Assembly (NCBI GenBank): GCA_938743325.2
Contig: OW568902.1
Span: 1 to 64,000 of the forward strand
Source: Pycnococcus provasolii
Lineage: Eukaryota > Chlorophyta > Pseudoscourfieldiophyceae > Pseudoscourfieldiales > Pycnococcaceae
DNA: 64,000 nt
Reading direction: 5' to 3'
The notes under the pieces were generated by a model. It did no database searches. It was not told where the DNA came from and worked only from the letters and a program-made list of their open reading frames with translations. The position numbers and the translations under genes were made by a program. The stretch's first letter is position 1. Each line of letters starts with the position of its first letter. Positions 39,130-49,200 of the stretch are shown piece by piece.

Positions 39130-40701
39130 ATGGCCTCCTCGGACGTCAAGGACGTGCTCGGTCTTGGTGGAGGGGCTGCTCATGGGGATGATCCTGGGGA
39201 TGGTGGTGGTGTTGCTGCTCAGGATGGAGTTGGTGTTGGGGGTGCTGTTGGAGAAGAGGCTTTGGCGTTAGCGGCGATTCAAAACGCATCCTTGAGCATT
39301 GCGAAGTCGTCATCCTTGAAGAAGGGTTCGAAGGGGGCTTCTTTGAAAAAACCACAGGGGGTTTCGCGGGAAGTGTGGGAACTTTCACTGAAAGAACAGG
39401 TGAAATTAGGGGCGCCGATCGTTCCTGTGATGTACACGTCCGCAAACGCAAATAGACTGAAAGCAACAGCAGCTTCAAGTGGGGCTGTGCAAATCAAATG
39501 GAACTGGGAAACATTCACCAACTCCGCGCACGCCGACGCGACTTTTCAACTCAACCACTGGATCCGAAAAACGCCCGGAGGACTCAGGCCGTCATCCGTC
39601 AACGCGTCGGGGGACTACGTCTTCGCGCAGTACGGGAAAAAAGCGGACGTGTTCGGGTACAACGACGAGGAGTACGCATCACTGTGCAACACAGACGCCA
39701 ACTGGTCGAGAGAAGCGACGGACGAACTTCTCGAGCTGTGCGAAACGTTCGACCTATGCTGGCCCGTCATCGCAGACAGGTTCACGCACGATAAACCGCT
39801 CGAGGAACTCAAGGCGAGGTACTACGAAGTCGCTACTGCACTCATACACGCGAGAGGACTCGCGACGCACGGAACGGGAAACGTGCACCCCATCGTCGCA
39901 CAGCCGTTCAACGTGTCGCACGAAAGGGACCGACGCGCGGGTCTCGACGTCGTGCTCAGCCGAACGCCGGCGAACGAACGCGAGGACGAAGCCTTGCTCG
40001 AGCAGGCGAAGGCGATTGAGGAGCGAAGGAGGCGCGAGGCGGTGGCGAGCGGGCTCGCGTTCGCGGAGGAGAAGAGCGTGTTCTACGTGCCGCCACCTCC
40101 GAAGCTGACGTCGAAACCTCCCCCATCTGCGTCTGTCAGCGCACTCACTCCGAGCGCCGTCGCCGCGGCGCTTGCACCCAAGTCCGACAAGATGGGCGAC
40201 GCGACTGCGCAGGCGGCGTCGGCGGCGGCGGGTGGTGGTGGAGGTGCAGGAGGTGCGGGGCGCAAGGGTGCTGGAGCAGCCGGCGGATCCGGGGCAAACG
40301 CCAAGGCGCCTGGTCCTGGCGCTGGTGCAACCACGACGGGTTTTTTGGTGGATGTCGTCGACATTCCGACGTCCGACGCGTCGCACCCTCCTCCGGCGGT
40401 CTTCGCACGAGGCGTTCGCGCGGGTGAGGTGGTGGAGGAGAAGGTGGTTGAGCTCGAGGGCGAAATACCGTCCGCGCGGAGATCCGTCGACTCGTTCCTC
40501 GAGGAGGCTTCCATCAACCCGCCTCGCGTTCCCACGCGTCGGGTCGCGGAGGCGTACGTGGATCTGCGCAAGTCCGTGCTCGAGGTGGCTCGCCTGCGTG
40601 CGGCTGCCGCCGCCGCGGCGTCGTCGAAAGCCGCCGCGTCGACGAAGGCGGACGGAGGAGACGCAGGCGCTCAGCGCGTCTCGAAGCGCAAGCGCGGCTG
40701 A
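39130..40701 (+). CDS. SWC4: SWC4/DMAP1, NuA4 and SWR1 complex subunit
   Basis: From the ATG at 39130 the protein has 523 residues. The N-terminus MASSDVKDVLGLGGG matches the conserved start of DMAP1/SWC4. The core includes KKPQGVSREVWELS and the WNWETFTNSA segment. It continues with LNHWIRK, YVFAQYGKKADVFGYNDEEY and a SANT-like domain, WSREATDELLELCETFDLCW to ELKARYYEV (about residues 195-240). The C-terminal half is Gly/Ala-rich low complexity and basic. SWC4 is shared by the NuA4 acetyltransferase and the SWR1 remodeller that deposits H2A.Z. A segment at 39299-39347 is duplicated 1.8 kb upstream. Confidence 0.9.
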   Translation: MASSDVKDVLGLGGGAAHGDDPGDGGGVAAQDGVGVGGAVGEEALALAAIQNASLSIAKSSSLKKGSKGASLKKPQGVSREVWELSLKEQVKLGAPIVPVMYTSANANRLKATAASSGAVQIKWNWETFTNSAHADATFQLNHWIRKTPGGLRPSSVNASGDYVFAQYGKKADVFGYNDEEYASLCNTDANWSREATDELLELCETFDLCWPVIADRFTHDKPLEELKARYYEVATALIHARGLATHGTGNVHPIVAQPFNVSHERDRRAGLDVVLSRTPANEREDEALLEQAKAIEERRRREAVASGLAFAEEKSVFYVPPPPKLTSKPPPSASVSALTPSAVAAALAPKSDKMGDATAQAASAAAGGGGGAGGAGRKGAGAAGGSGANAKAPGPGAGATTTGFLVDVVDIPTSDASHPPPAVFARGVRAGEVVEEKVVELEGEIPSARRSVDSFLEEASINPPRVPTRRVAEAYVDLRKSVLEVARLRAAAAAAASSKAAASTKADGGDAGAQRVSKRKRG

Positions 40702-41206
40702 GAGGACAGTTGTAAATGCCTTTTCTTTTTCTTTTTCAAAGAAAAACAACAACAACACTATGTTGTGCTATGTTGTGCTGTGCTATGGTAGAGTGCGACA
40801 TACGAAATATTCGGATAGCGGATAGGTCAAAGTACAGAGCCCTAACCCTAACCCTAACCCTAACCCTAACCCTAACCCTAATCAAAACCCTAATCAAAAC
40901 CCTAACCGTTTCGTTAACGGCATAATAATAATAATCCCCTTCGTCTCTCCCGTATACGATAGAGGACGGGTCCCGAGTCCCGACCACTCGGCAGTCGGCA
41001 CTCGCTTGTTCAGTTGGACCTCGAGGGATAGGCTCGAGCCTGGGAATCCCCCTGGGGAGTCATGGAGGAAAGTGGTCACTCCCTGGTCATCAGGGAAATA
41101 CATACAGTACCAGAGCCGTGGTCACGTGCGCCCCTCCCGTTCCGACTTCCGAGGCCCCCCTAAGCCTAAGGTAAGTACCCGTCACTGGGGCCTGGGGCCG
41201 TATGTA
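40702..41206. other. Spacer between SWC4 and the pogo-like element
   Basis: It contains short TATGTTGTGC repeats (40760-40785), the interstitial telomere array and an ATAATAATAATA run. It ends with the TA target dinucleotide (41205-41206). No gene was seen. Confidence 0.6.
40840..40907. repeat. Interstitial telomere array with 12-bp variant
   Basis: About seven CCCTAA hexamers are followed by two CCCTAATCAAAA 12-mers and a final CCCTAACC. The array has the same orientation and the same canonical-then-variant order as the chromosome end. Confidence 0.95.
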
Positions 41207-41230
41207 CTGTCTGAAATGATAAACGGACCG
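41207..41230 (+). repeat. Left terminal inverted repeat
   Basis: Perfect inverse match to 44816-44839. The preceding TA is at 41205-41206. Confidence 0.92.
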
Positions 41231-41455
41231 CCAATGTTAAACGGACCGGATTTGTAAGTCACCCCGAGAACTCAACCTGATCGTGGTTGTTCTTACCGTT
41301 GTGGGTAGTAGCCTGGGAGCTCACCTTTTGGCCAACTTGCCTAGACATCACGTAGTCAACGGTGTAGCCCTCAGCCTCCGCCCTTGCCGCCCGATTTTGA
41401 ACGCCTCCCGAATTTTGACCAAATTCCATTTGTAAGTCAGGTCGAGCTCATCGCC

Positions 41456-44400
41456 ATGCCGGACGTCGTGGACGCCGAAGTGGCCGAGGCGAGTGCGACG
41501 ATACTTGAGCTCGGCCGCACACGTCGTGGGACGCAAGCGAAAGCGGCAGGCAGCACAAAATTAGCTGAAAATGGAGATCAGCCGAGTCTTGCCACGCAAG
41601 CTTGCAGACGCTACCTTTCTGGCGCTCATGGCTTCGCGCATGGCGCGGTACAAGACGCCTTGGACGCTGTATGCGAGGGCATAGCAGTGAACGCGCGCCC
41701 AAACGTGCAAGCGGTGTATTATCACCTTAAGAAATTCACGAAAGCAGAGTTGGATTCGTTCAAGGAGGGTGACAACAAATCTGCCGCCAAGGATGCCAAT
41801 GCCAATGAGAATCGGGCAGAACGGCCTAGGAAAAAAAGGAAAGCTGGCAGACCGACGGTGGCAGAGAAGCTCGAGGAGGCGGAGGAAAAGCGCGAGAGCG
41901 AAGAGCTGCTCGACGAAGCGAAAGTCGCCGCAGTTCAGATGTACTTGGAGAGTCTTGACGCGGCCAGGACTCGCAACGCCAAGGTCAAAGGCGTTCAGGC
42001 ATGCGTGAATAGCACAAACGCACTTGACAAATTCAGAGGAGTGTGCCTAAACGTATCGGCAGTCAAGCGATATATCAAACACATTTTGCAAATTCGTAAC
42101 CTGCAAAATATTTGTGATGTTAAGATTGATGACCTTCCACCTCCACCACGCTATGGTGTACACAGGTTGTTGATTCCCAACAAGGTGGAAGCGCAGATTG
42201 CGGAGACGGTTGAATGTTTCCGAGCCTTAAAATTTCCTGTCTTTAAGGCGGACGTCATGGCTATGGGTGAAAGTATAATAGAGGAGGGAAGCCATGTGAC
42301 AGACATGTGGTACGCAGGTTTCTTGAAGAGGTGGAACCTCACGTCCTCCAACTATAGACCTCTCGAGTGCTCTCGAGAGGAGTGGGGCACGTCTGAAAAC
42401 GTCAAAGTCTACTATGACAAAATTATGGAAATGGCGCTTGAGTTGAAATTGGCAGAAAAAAATATCAGTTACGATGCTTCCAAAAAAGCTACTGACTGTC
42501 CAATCAAATGGACTGACTTGGGCCGTGGCCGACTCGTCTCGCTCGACGAGACCAAGACGGTCGCCGACGAGCGCACGGTCAACTCAGCTAAAACCGACAA
42601 AACAGTTATATCCAACAAGCGTGACCGAACAGGGCGTCGCGTCGACAAGGCAGAGTGCGTGAGCACGAAGTCCGACGTCGCGTTGTCCATGCTTGGCGGA
42701 TCTGACGGACAGTTCCGTGACATACCGGCTTTTGGAGTATTCAATGACAAGTGCAGCGTTGACGCGCATACGCTCGCGACGTGGGCGCCGTCGTGCCGCC
42801 ACCCGCGCGGAAAAGCTACCTATGGGTGGAATCAAAAGGGAAGTGTCAATGGCAGCAAGTTTGGTGAGTATCTTGGAATTTTGAAAGAGGCTTATGAGGT
42901 TACTATCGACAACCCTCTCTTGTTGATCTTGGACGGCGTCCAAACGCATCTCAACATGACAAATTTGAAGTACTGCCGTGAGCACGGGATACACTTGGTT
43001 CTTCGCCCGCCGAACACAAGCCACCTCACGCAGAATGAGGACCTAGTGCATTTCAATGTTTTCAAAAAGTTGCTGAGGGTTAGTAAGAAGGAACGTCACA
43101 CTGCCAAAATCATGGAGCGCCTTGAAGGCGGCGTTCAATCTGCGCTTACGGCAGACGACCTGGTCATGTGTTGTAAGGCACCCTGGGAGGATGCCTTTTC
43201 AGCAACGAGGTGTGAAATGGCATGGAAAGTCGCTGGGTTACTGCCGTTTAACATGTGTGTGTATTGGAAGCTGTTAGATCAAGAAGAAAAGGCAAAGGAG
43301 GCAAGGGAGAAGGCAGCTCGCGTCGTACCATCTTCAGTGAACTTAGCCGCAGTTCTTCTCGACAAGAAGCGGAAGGCGCTCCAGCTCGCCACGCCGAACG
43401 CTGCCGCCGCCACGCCGAGCGCTGCCGCAGCCGCCACGCCGAGCGCTGCCGCCGCCGCCACGCCGAGCGCTGCCGCCGCCGCCACGCCGAGCGCTGCCGC
43501 AGCCGCCACGCCGAGCGCTGCCGCCGCCGCCACGCCGAGCGCTGCCGCAGCCGCCACGCCGAGCGCTGCCGCAGCCGCCACGCCGAGCGCTGCCGCCGCC
43601 GCCACGCCGAGCGCTGCCGAAGCCGCCACGCCGAGCGCTGCCGCCGCCGCCATGCCGAGCGCTGCCGAAGCCACGCCGAGCGCTGTCGAAGCCACGCCGA
43701 GCCCTGCCGCCCCCGCTGCTCTCCCTCCTTGCGACACGCCTCAGTCGCAAGAGATCCTCCAGATGTTCGGCCTGGAACCGACTGAGCCGGCAGCACAAGT
43801 GTCTCACTGGAAAAACGTGTCCGACACGCTCGCCTTCCATCTTGACAATACAATTACCGCGCTTGCCAATGAGCGGAAACCAAAGAACAAATCTGATAAG
43901 TTGACGGCCGCGGCTGCGCATAGAATGTGCGGTGGGAATGTCACCGGCGATACATGGGTGTCGGCTGTGGGAAAGCGCGCAGCAAAGAAGACGAAGGTAG
44001 CAGCTGATAATGCGCAGAAGAAGCAGGACAGCGCCGCAGCCAAAAAGCAGGCATACGCAGAAACTGCAAGAGACGGCGAGCTTGTGCGGCAGCACGTCGT
44101 CGAGAAGAAGGTTGGCCTCAACCAGCTCATCAACCGCGAGCTCGTCGCTCTGCTCGCGGCCCACGACGTCTTTCTTTCAGGAAACGCGAGCCGCAACAAA
44201 GCGGTTCTCGTCGAGAAGGCCGCTATCACGTTGACGGCTGCAGGTGTGGCCTTCGCCCATGACGTGGAAGGTGCTGTTTCAGGACCTCTCGCGACCAAGG
44301 GAAAGAAAGCTGCCCAACCTGAAGTGCCCCAGCAAGTCCTGCCGCCACCACCACCACCGCCCGAGCAGCCCAGAGTGCCTGTTGCCGAGCTACTGGAATC

Positions 44401-44500
44401 TGACGACGACGAAGACGACGACGACGACGACGACGGCCATGACGAAGACGAAGATGAAGGGAACGACGACGAGTTTGACTCAGAGATGGATATTTTGTGA
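41456..44500 (+). CDS. Pogo-type DDE transposase with SAP-like and Ala/Pro-repeat regions
   Basis: From the ATG at 41456 the protein has 1014 residues. Basic N-terminal segments (around RPRKKRKAGRPTVAEKL) and helical regions to about residue 330 suit a CENP-B-type DNA-binding part. The DDE domain shows the acidic triad: Asp364 in RLVSLDETK, Asp493 in LLILDGVQTH, and Asp529 in SHLTQNEDLVHF. The spacing of 36 between the last two matches a DD35-type pogo enzyme. Residues ~645-755 are tandem ATPSAAAA units. Near residues 890-930 a helical GLNQLINRELVALLAAHDVF segment resembles a SAP domain. The tail is a long Asp/Glu run. It excises and inserts the element at TA. Typical pogo transposases are 450-600 residues, so the C-terminal half is an expansion. 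Confidence 0.86.
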   Translation: MPDVVDAEVAEASATILELGRTRRGTQAKAAGSTKLAENGDQPSLATQACRRYLSGAHGFAHGAVQDALDAVCEGIAVNARPNVQAVYYHLKKFTKAELDSFKEGDNKSAAKDANANENRAERPRKKRKAGRPTVAEKLEEAEEKRESEELLDEAKVAAVQMYLESLDAARTRNAKVKGVQACVNSTNALDKFRGVCLNVSAVKRYIKHILQIRNLQNICDVKIDDLPPPPRYGVHRLLIPNKVEAQIAETVECFRALKFPVFKADVMAMGESIIEEGSHVTDMWYAGFLKRWNLTSSNYRPLECSREEWGTSENVKVYYDKIMEMALELKLAEKNISYDASKKATDCPIKWTDLGRGRLVSLDETKTVADERTVNSAKTDKTVISNKRDRTGRRVDKAECVSTKSDVALSMLGGSDGQFRDIPAFGVFNDKCSVDAHTLATWAPSCRHPRGKATYGWNQKGSVNGSKFGEYLGILKEAYEVTIDNPLLLILDGVQTHLNMTNLKYCREHGIHLVLRPPNTSHLTQNEDLVHFNVFKKLLRVSKKERHTAKIMERLEGGVQSALTADDLVMCCKAPWEDAFSATRCEMAWKVAGLLPFNMCVYWKLLDQEEKAKEAREKAARVVPSSVNLAAVLLDKKRKALQLATPNAAAATPSAAAAATPSAAAAATPSAAAAATPSAAAAATPSAAAAATPSAAAAATPSAAAAATPSAAAAATPSAAEAATPSAAAAAMPSAAEATPSAVEATPSPAAPAALPPCDTPQSQEILQMFGLEPTEPAAQVSHWKNVSDTLAFHLDNTITALANERKPKNKSDKLTAAAAHRMCGGNVTGDTWVSAVGKRAAKKTKVAADNAQKKQDSAAAKKQAYAETARDGELVRQHVVEKKVGLNQLINRELVALLAAHDVFLSGNASRNKAVLVEKAAITLTAAGVAFAHDVEGAVSGPLATKGKKAAQPEVPQQVLPPPPPPPEQPRVPVAELLESDDDEDDDDDDDGHDEDEDEGNDDEFDSEMDIL

Positions 44501-44815
44501 GGTTATTTTTCGGGGAAGCTCTTCGGGGGATGGACCAGGATGTGGGTTATGAATTTGAATCAGGGGAAGTAATGGGAGAATTTGTCGAGATTTGCAATTC
44601 AGGTCCCAAACAACGGGCCCCCCGTAGTCCGTTTAACATTTGGCGGCCATGGCGGAGGTGTCCCCCTTTGGCTGGTTGTGTACACGCGAGTGTTCGTTGT
44701 ACCCCGTTCCTCGCGACGGCGTCGCATAGTCCACCCAAGGGCCTCGCCCAATGAGCACTTGTACGGCCAAAAACGACCTGGTATGACACGACCGTTGGGA
44801 CGACTTACAAATGAC

Positions 44816-44839
44816 CGGTCCGTTTATCATTTCAGACAG
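44816..44839 (-). repeat. Right terminal inverted repeat
   Basis: Perfect inverse match to 41207-41230. The following TA is at 44840-44841. Confidence 0.92.
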
Positions 44840-44841
44840 TA

Positions 44842-45408
44842 CAGTAAGTCTCGTCTCGTACATACTACGATAACTAAAGTCCCGAGAACTGCCATGGGCC
44901 CTCCCGACTCCAGAGGACCCCCCACCTGGAGGGGGGTGGAGTGGTGGGGCCCCAGAAAGAAGGGTAATAAAATGAAGAACTCAGCGAGAACGAGAAGGAG
45001 AGGGAACGAACGAAGGTTGGCGAGAAGAAAACTACCTTTTAATAGTGAGGGAATAAGCAAGGGATTCCCCAACCCAACCCGAATTTTATAAAATTAAGTT
45101 TAATCAAAATCCAGTCGCGTCGTACTTACCTTTCGAGGGGACCTTTGGGGATCCACCCCTTGCCCGACCAAAACAGGACACTCCGACCCTGTTACACCCG
45201 GGGCTTTTTTTAAGAGTCGAAGTTCGCCCTTAAGGCGTTTAATTAGTTGTCTTTTCCTCACCGAACCGATTGATTTGTCTTAAGTAAGTAACTTCGAAGA
45301 CGCCGTTCTGTGTGTGTGTGTGAATACTGACCAGGTCACGAGTATTCAGAATACTGGGATAAATAGCGAAGCACGCAAAGCAGGCTCCTTTCTTTTTAGT
45401 TCGCTGCT
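44842..45408. other. Intergenic region upstream of FKBP
   Basis: G-rich GGAGGGGGGTGGAGTGG lies near 44930 and a (GT)n run at 45309-45322. No gene was seen. Confidence 0.5.
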
Positions 45409-45934
45409 ATGGCACCTGCTCCTTTGGTGGACATAACTTTATTAGTCGCGGGCAACGGCAAGTACTACCCGAAAGACGGGGAGACGGTCGCCGTGCACTA
45501 CATCATGCGTGTACGTCACTTAGTTTGCCTTTCTTTCGTCTTCAAACTTATATCAGAAACAACTTCGATGTTGTCTCACACCTTGCATCTTCGTTTTTTT
45601 ATCTCTGATTAACTTACACCTTCCTTCCTTCATCTTTCACTCTCTACAGCGCCAGGACGGCACCATCATCGACAACAGCTACGAAAGAGCGAAGCCGTTC
45701 ACGTTCGGGGTATCGCTCGGAGACGTCCTGCCAGGCTGGAACGAAGTCGTGAAGCAAATGAGCGTCGGAGATAAGGCGGAGTGCGTGCTCCCTCCCAACC
45801 TCATGTACTCGGCGAAAGGTTTGCCAGGTCTCATCGAACCGAACATGAACATACACCTCGAGGTGGAACTCGTATCGATACAAACGTCCGCAGACACAGA
45901 CCAAGGCAACGACAAACGTCGACGAAATCGGTAA
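45409..45934 (+). CDS. FKBP-type peptidyl-prolyl isomerase, two exons
   Basis: Exons 45409-45510 and 45650-45934 are joined across a GT-AG intron (45511-45649) lying exactly between codons, giving 128 residues. The protein is one FKBP domain. Visible segments are GETVAVHYIMR, RQDGTIIDNSYERAKPFTF, GVSLGDVLPGWNEVV and an ending NIHLEVELVSIQ. The usual AYG..G loop is replaced by LMYSAKGLPGLIEPN. A short basic tail (DKRRRNR) could serve as a nuclear signal. FKBPs speed prolyl cis-trans isomerisation. There is no transit or signal peptide, so a cytosolic or nuclear location is likely. Confidence 0.9.
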
Positions 45935-46270
45935 CCAACTTAATTATATGTTTCATTTCTTTTATTCTGGAAAAAAAACAAACGTCTGCAACATATATGT
46001 TGATTACTCTTTTTTTTTAAATGTGCGTACGGGTGTATGTGTGTGTGTATGTGTGTGTGTGTGTGTGTGTGTGCGTATTTTTTTTTGTTTTTCTCATCCT
46101 TTTATCGTCCTGTAGTCGTCCAAGTCCGCTATGTATCACGCAGAAAAAAACACTGGTGACGCGCGCCAAACAAATTATACGTCATCAAATCAAACAATTT
46201 CCTCCTCCTCCTCCTCCACCTCCTCATTCTCCTTTATTATTGAGCTGGAAATCAAAATCCAACAAGCTCA
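45935..46270. other. Convergent spacer with GT microsatellite
   Basis: The spacer between the FKBP and starch synthase stop codons has a (GT)n run at about 46033-46073, poly-T tracts, and a (CTC)n run at 46201-46225. Confidence 0.8.
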
Positions 46271-49200
46271 TCAGCCCTTGCGTGCGCTGCGGTACAGCTC
46301 CACGTACTGAAGTGCTGGTCGGTTCCAGCTCCAGTCCTGAGATACGACGCGCTTCACCAAATCCGCCCACGTTCCTCCGCCGTGTTCCGAGTACCAGTGA
46401 TCGATCGCGCGGTTCAGAGCGCTGTCCAGGGCGCCGTCGTCCGTTCCCCCGAAGCTGTACCCGTTCGTTCCCTCCTCCTCGTCAGGATCAGACGCGCCGT
46501 GCACTTCCCAAGCAGCACGTGCGCGATCGAAGTCGCAGTCAAACACCGTGTCACGCAGTCCACCCGTGCCTCGCACGACGGGAACGCTTCCGTAACGCAT
46601 GGCGATCATCTGCGTCAGGCCGCAAGGCTCGAACATCGAAGGCACGAGAATCATGTCGCAACCAGCGTAAATCAAGTGACTCAGCGGCTCGTCGTAGCTG
46701 AAGCAGAAACCAGCCATGTCACCTCCAATCGAGCCGGAGAGGCTGTTGAAGTCGCCCTGGATCTTCGGATCTGGCGCGGAGCCGAGAAGAACAAACTGAC
46801 CACCGCGCTCCATCGTCTTATGTGCCGCATGCTTGATGAGGTGAATGCCCTTCTGTGCCGTCAGACGGGTAACAACTCCGATGATGGGGCAGCTAACGTC
46901 GCCGCGCAGGCCGAAGCGCTCGCGAAGCGCATTTTTCGCCGCAGCCTTGCCCTCCATCACATTGTTCTCGTCGTAATTCAAGGGAAGGAACTGGTCATTC
47001 GACGGATCCCAAATGTCAGGGTCGATGCCATTGATCACGCCGTGGAACTTGCCAAGATGAGGTGCCACTGCAGGGTGACCGGAAATCTCGCCCGCGTAGC
47101 TAGGTGACACCGTCGTGAACACCTGGCTCTGCATCGCGGCACCTCCAACCGCCGCCTGCCCAAAGTCGAGGTTATGGATCGTAAAGCAAATGCGAGGATT
47201 GTTCAGCCCACCCGCGTTGAAGTGGTTCCAGTAGATGGGCGCCACAGGTGCGGTGGACCAGTCGTGGCAGTGGATGATGTCCGGATTGCGTGCCGTGCTC
47301 GCAAGGAATTCGAGAGCTGCACCGCAGAAAAAGTCGAACCGCCCAGCATCCGCATTTCCCATATACACGGCGTCCTGGCTGAAGTGTCCACCTCCCGACT
47401 CGACGAAAAAGCACTGCAGGCCCTCAACAATGCACTTGTGCACGTGAATGTCAGTGTTGTTGTACCGGAACGTCGAGTCCCACTCCATCGCACCTAGCAG
47501 AGGACTGTACGACAAAAAGTTGTACTTTGGCAGAACCACCTCCACGTTGTGACCGAGCTCTTTCACCGCCCTTCCCAAGCTCGTCACGACGTCGCCGAGG
47601 CCTCCAACCTTGCAGATGGGCGCCATCTCCACCGCTATGTGAACGACGTGCAGAGGCTTGTCCGTCTTGGTTGAGCCCTGCACCTCGAGGTGCCAGTCAA
47701 ATCCGCCTCGGTTGTCGTATCGCCCGTCACCCTGCTTCACGTCGCTGAAGACAAAGTCCACGCGGAACGCGTCCGAGGGAACGTCGATCGTAGAGGCGTA
47801 GTGCAACGCAGAATCGCGGGTCATCGCGAGCGGTCCGAATCTTGACGTGTGCTCCCAGTTGTTGAACCCGCCCGTGATCCACACCGTCTCCGCACCGTTG
47901 AGCTCGGTGTTCTCCGGATTGTAGTGAATCGTCACCTTCTGTCCGGCGGACGCCTGCGCAGGCTCGGCGTACATGACGTGCTTCTGCTGCCGTCGAATCA
48001 CCTCTAGCGCACGCTGCTTCTTAGCTTCGCGGCGTTGTGCCCTCTCTTTATGGCGCTTCTCTTCCTCCTCGCGTCGAATGCGGCGACCTTCCGCACGCTC
48101 GTACATCATCTGCTCGACGAGGTCGCTGCGCAGTGCCTTGTTGTTCGCCGACAGGTCCCCTTCGTACGTGCCCACCGCTATTTTGTAGTCACGTCCATTG
48201 TTGTTGTCGTACGTGCTGCCACCGTCCGACAGCACAAAGTTCACGCAGACTGTTCCCGCCGGGACGCGGAACGATGCCATGACGTACCCTGGCTTAGACG
48301 GGTCGTTCTGCATGGGAAGCTTGGTGATGTTGCTGTCATCGCGCCAGTTGTTCATGCCGGCGTTCAAGAAGACGTTCGAAGCAGCCGCGAGGCTCGACGA
48401 CGCCTTGCTGTATCTGACGGTGACCGTCTCACCGCACGCCGCGGGGCAAGGACTCACCTCCCACGGCGCGGCGGCACCATTTTCCGACGGCGATCCTGAG
48501 CACGACGCACCGTCGCGCCACGATCCAATGTCGTTGTGCAGCATGTTGTTCACGATGCCCTCGACATCCCGTCGATCCTCAGCTTGCTGCTCGAGCTCGC
48601 GTTTGTGATCCGCCCGCTGCTGCTCGAGAATGACGTACGTCTCCTTGTCCATATCTCCCGCAACGTCCACCCTGTAGTCCTCGCCGTTGTTGTTGTCCCA
48701 GTTGCCGCGCGCGGTGAGCGCAAATGAAAGCCCGTACGCCTCCTTGGGGATGACGAACTTCGCCTGGCGCCAGTTTGAGTCGAGGCCATTCGACGTATCG
48801 CCGAGCGCGACGCGGTCGAGCGGCATGAGGCGCATGCACCCGTCGCCATCCACGGGGCAGTCTTTCGACGGTTCGACGGGAAGACGCCAGTCGTTCGACG
48901 AAATGTTCAGGCGAGCATCCTCCGCGTGTCCGTCGAGCGCATTCGACATGTTGCACCGCACGAACAGCGTGCACGGCTCGTTCGCCTTCGGCACGGATGG
49001 CACGGTGATGAAAAGCTTATTCTGCTGCTGAGCAGAATTCATGAGAACGACGGCATCTTCCTTCCGTTCCGGGGGTGGTGGCGGAGGTGCTGGTGCGGGA
49101 GGAGGTTGTGGCGGGGAAGCTGGCTGTGGTGGAGGTTGTGGTGCGGCAGCGGGAGCAGCAGCAGGAGGTTGTTGTTGTTGTGGAGGAGCGGGAGCAGCGG

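Larger units (their letters stand above)
41207..44839 (+). mobile_element. Pogo-like (Tc1/mariner superfamily) DNA transposon, 3.63 kb
   Basis: Perfect 24-bp terminal inverted repeats (beginning CTGTCTGAAATGATAAAC) lie at 41207-41230 and 44816-44839. They are flanked on both sides by TA, the target site of Tc1/mariner/pogo elements. Further short inverted matches (TTTGTAAGTC and TGTTAAACGGA) lie just inside each end. A single long transposase gene occupies the interior with no interruption. Both ends, the target duplication and the reading frame are intact, so the copy looks recent. Confidence 0.88.

Noticed and set aside
43255-43853. Arg/His/Cys repeat proteins in alternative frames of the transposase
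   Set aside because: They are other-frame readings of the Ala/Thr/Pro/Ser minisatellite; the DDE frame is the coding one.
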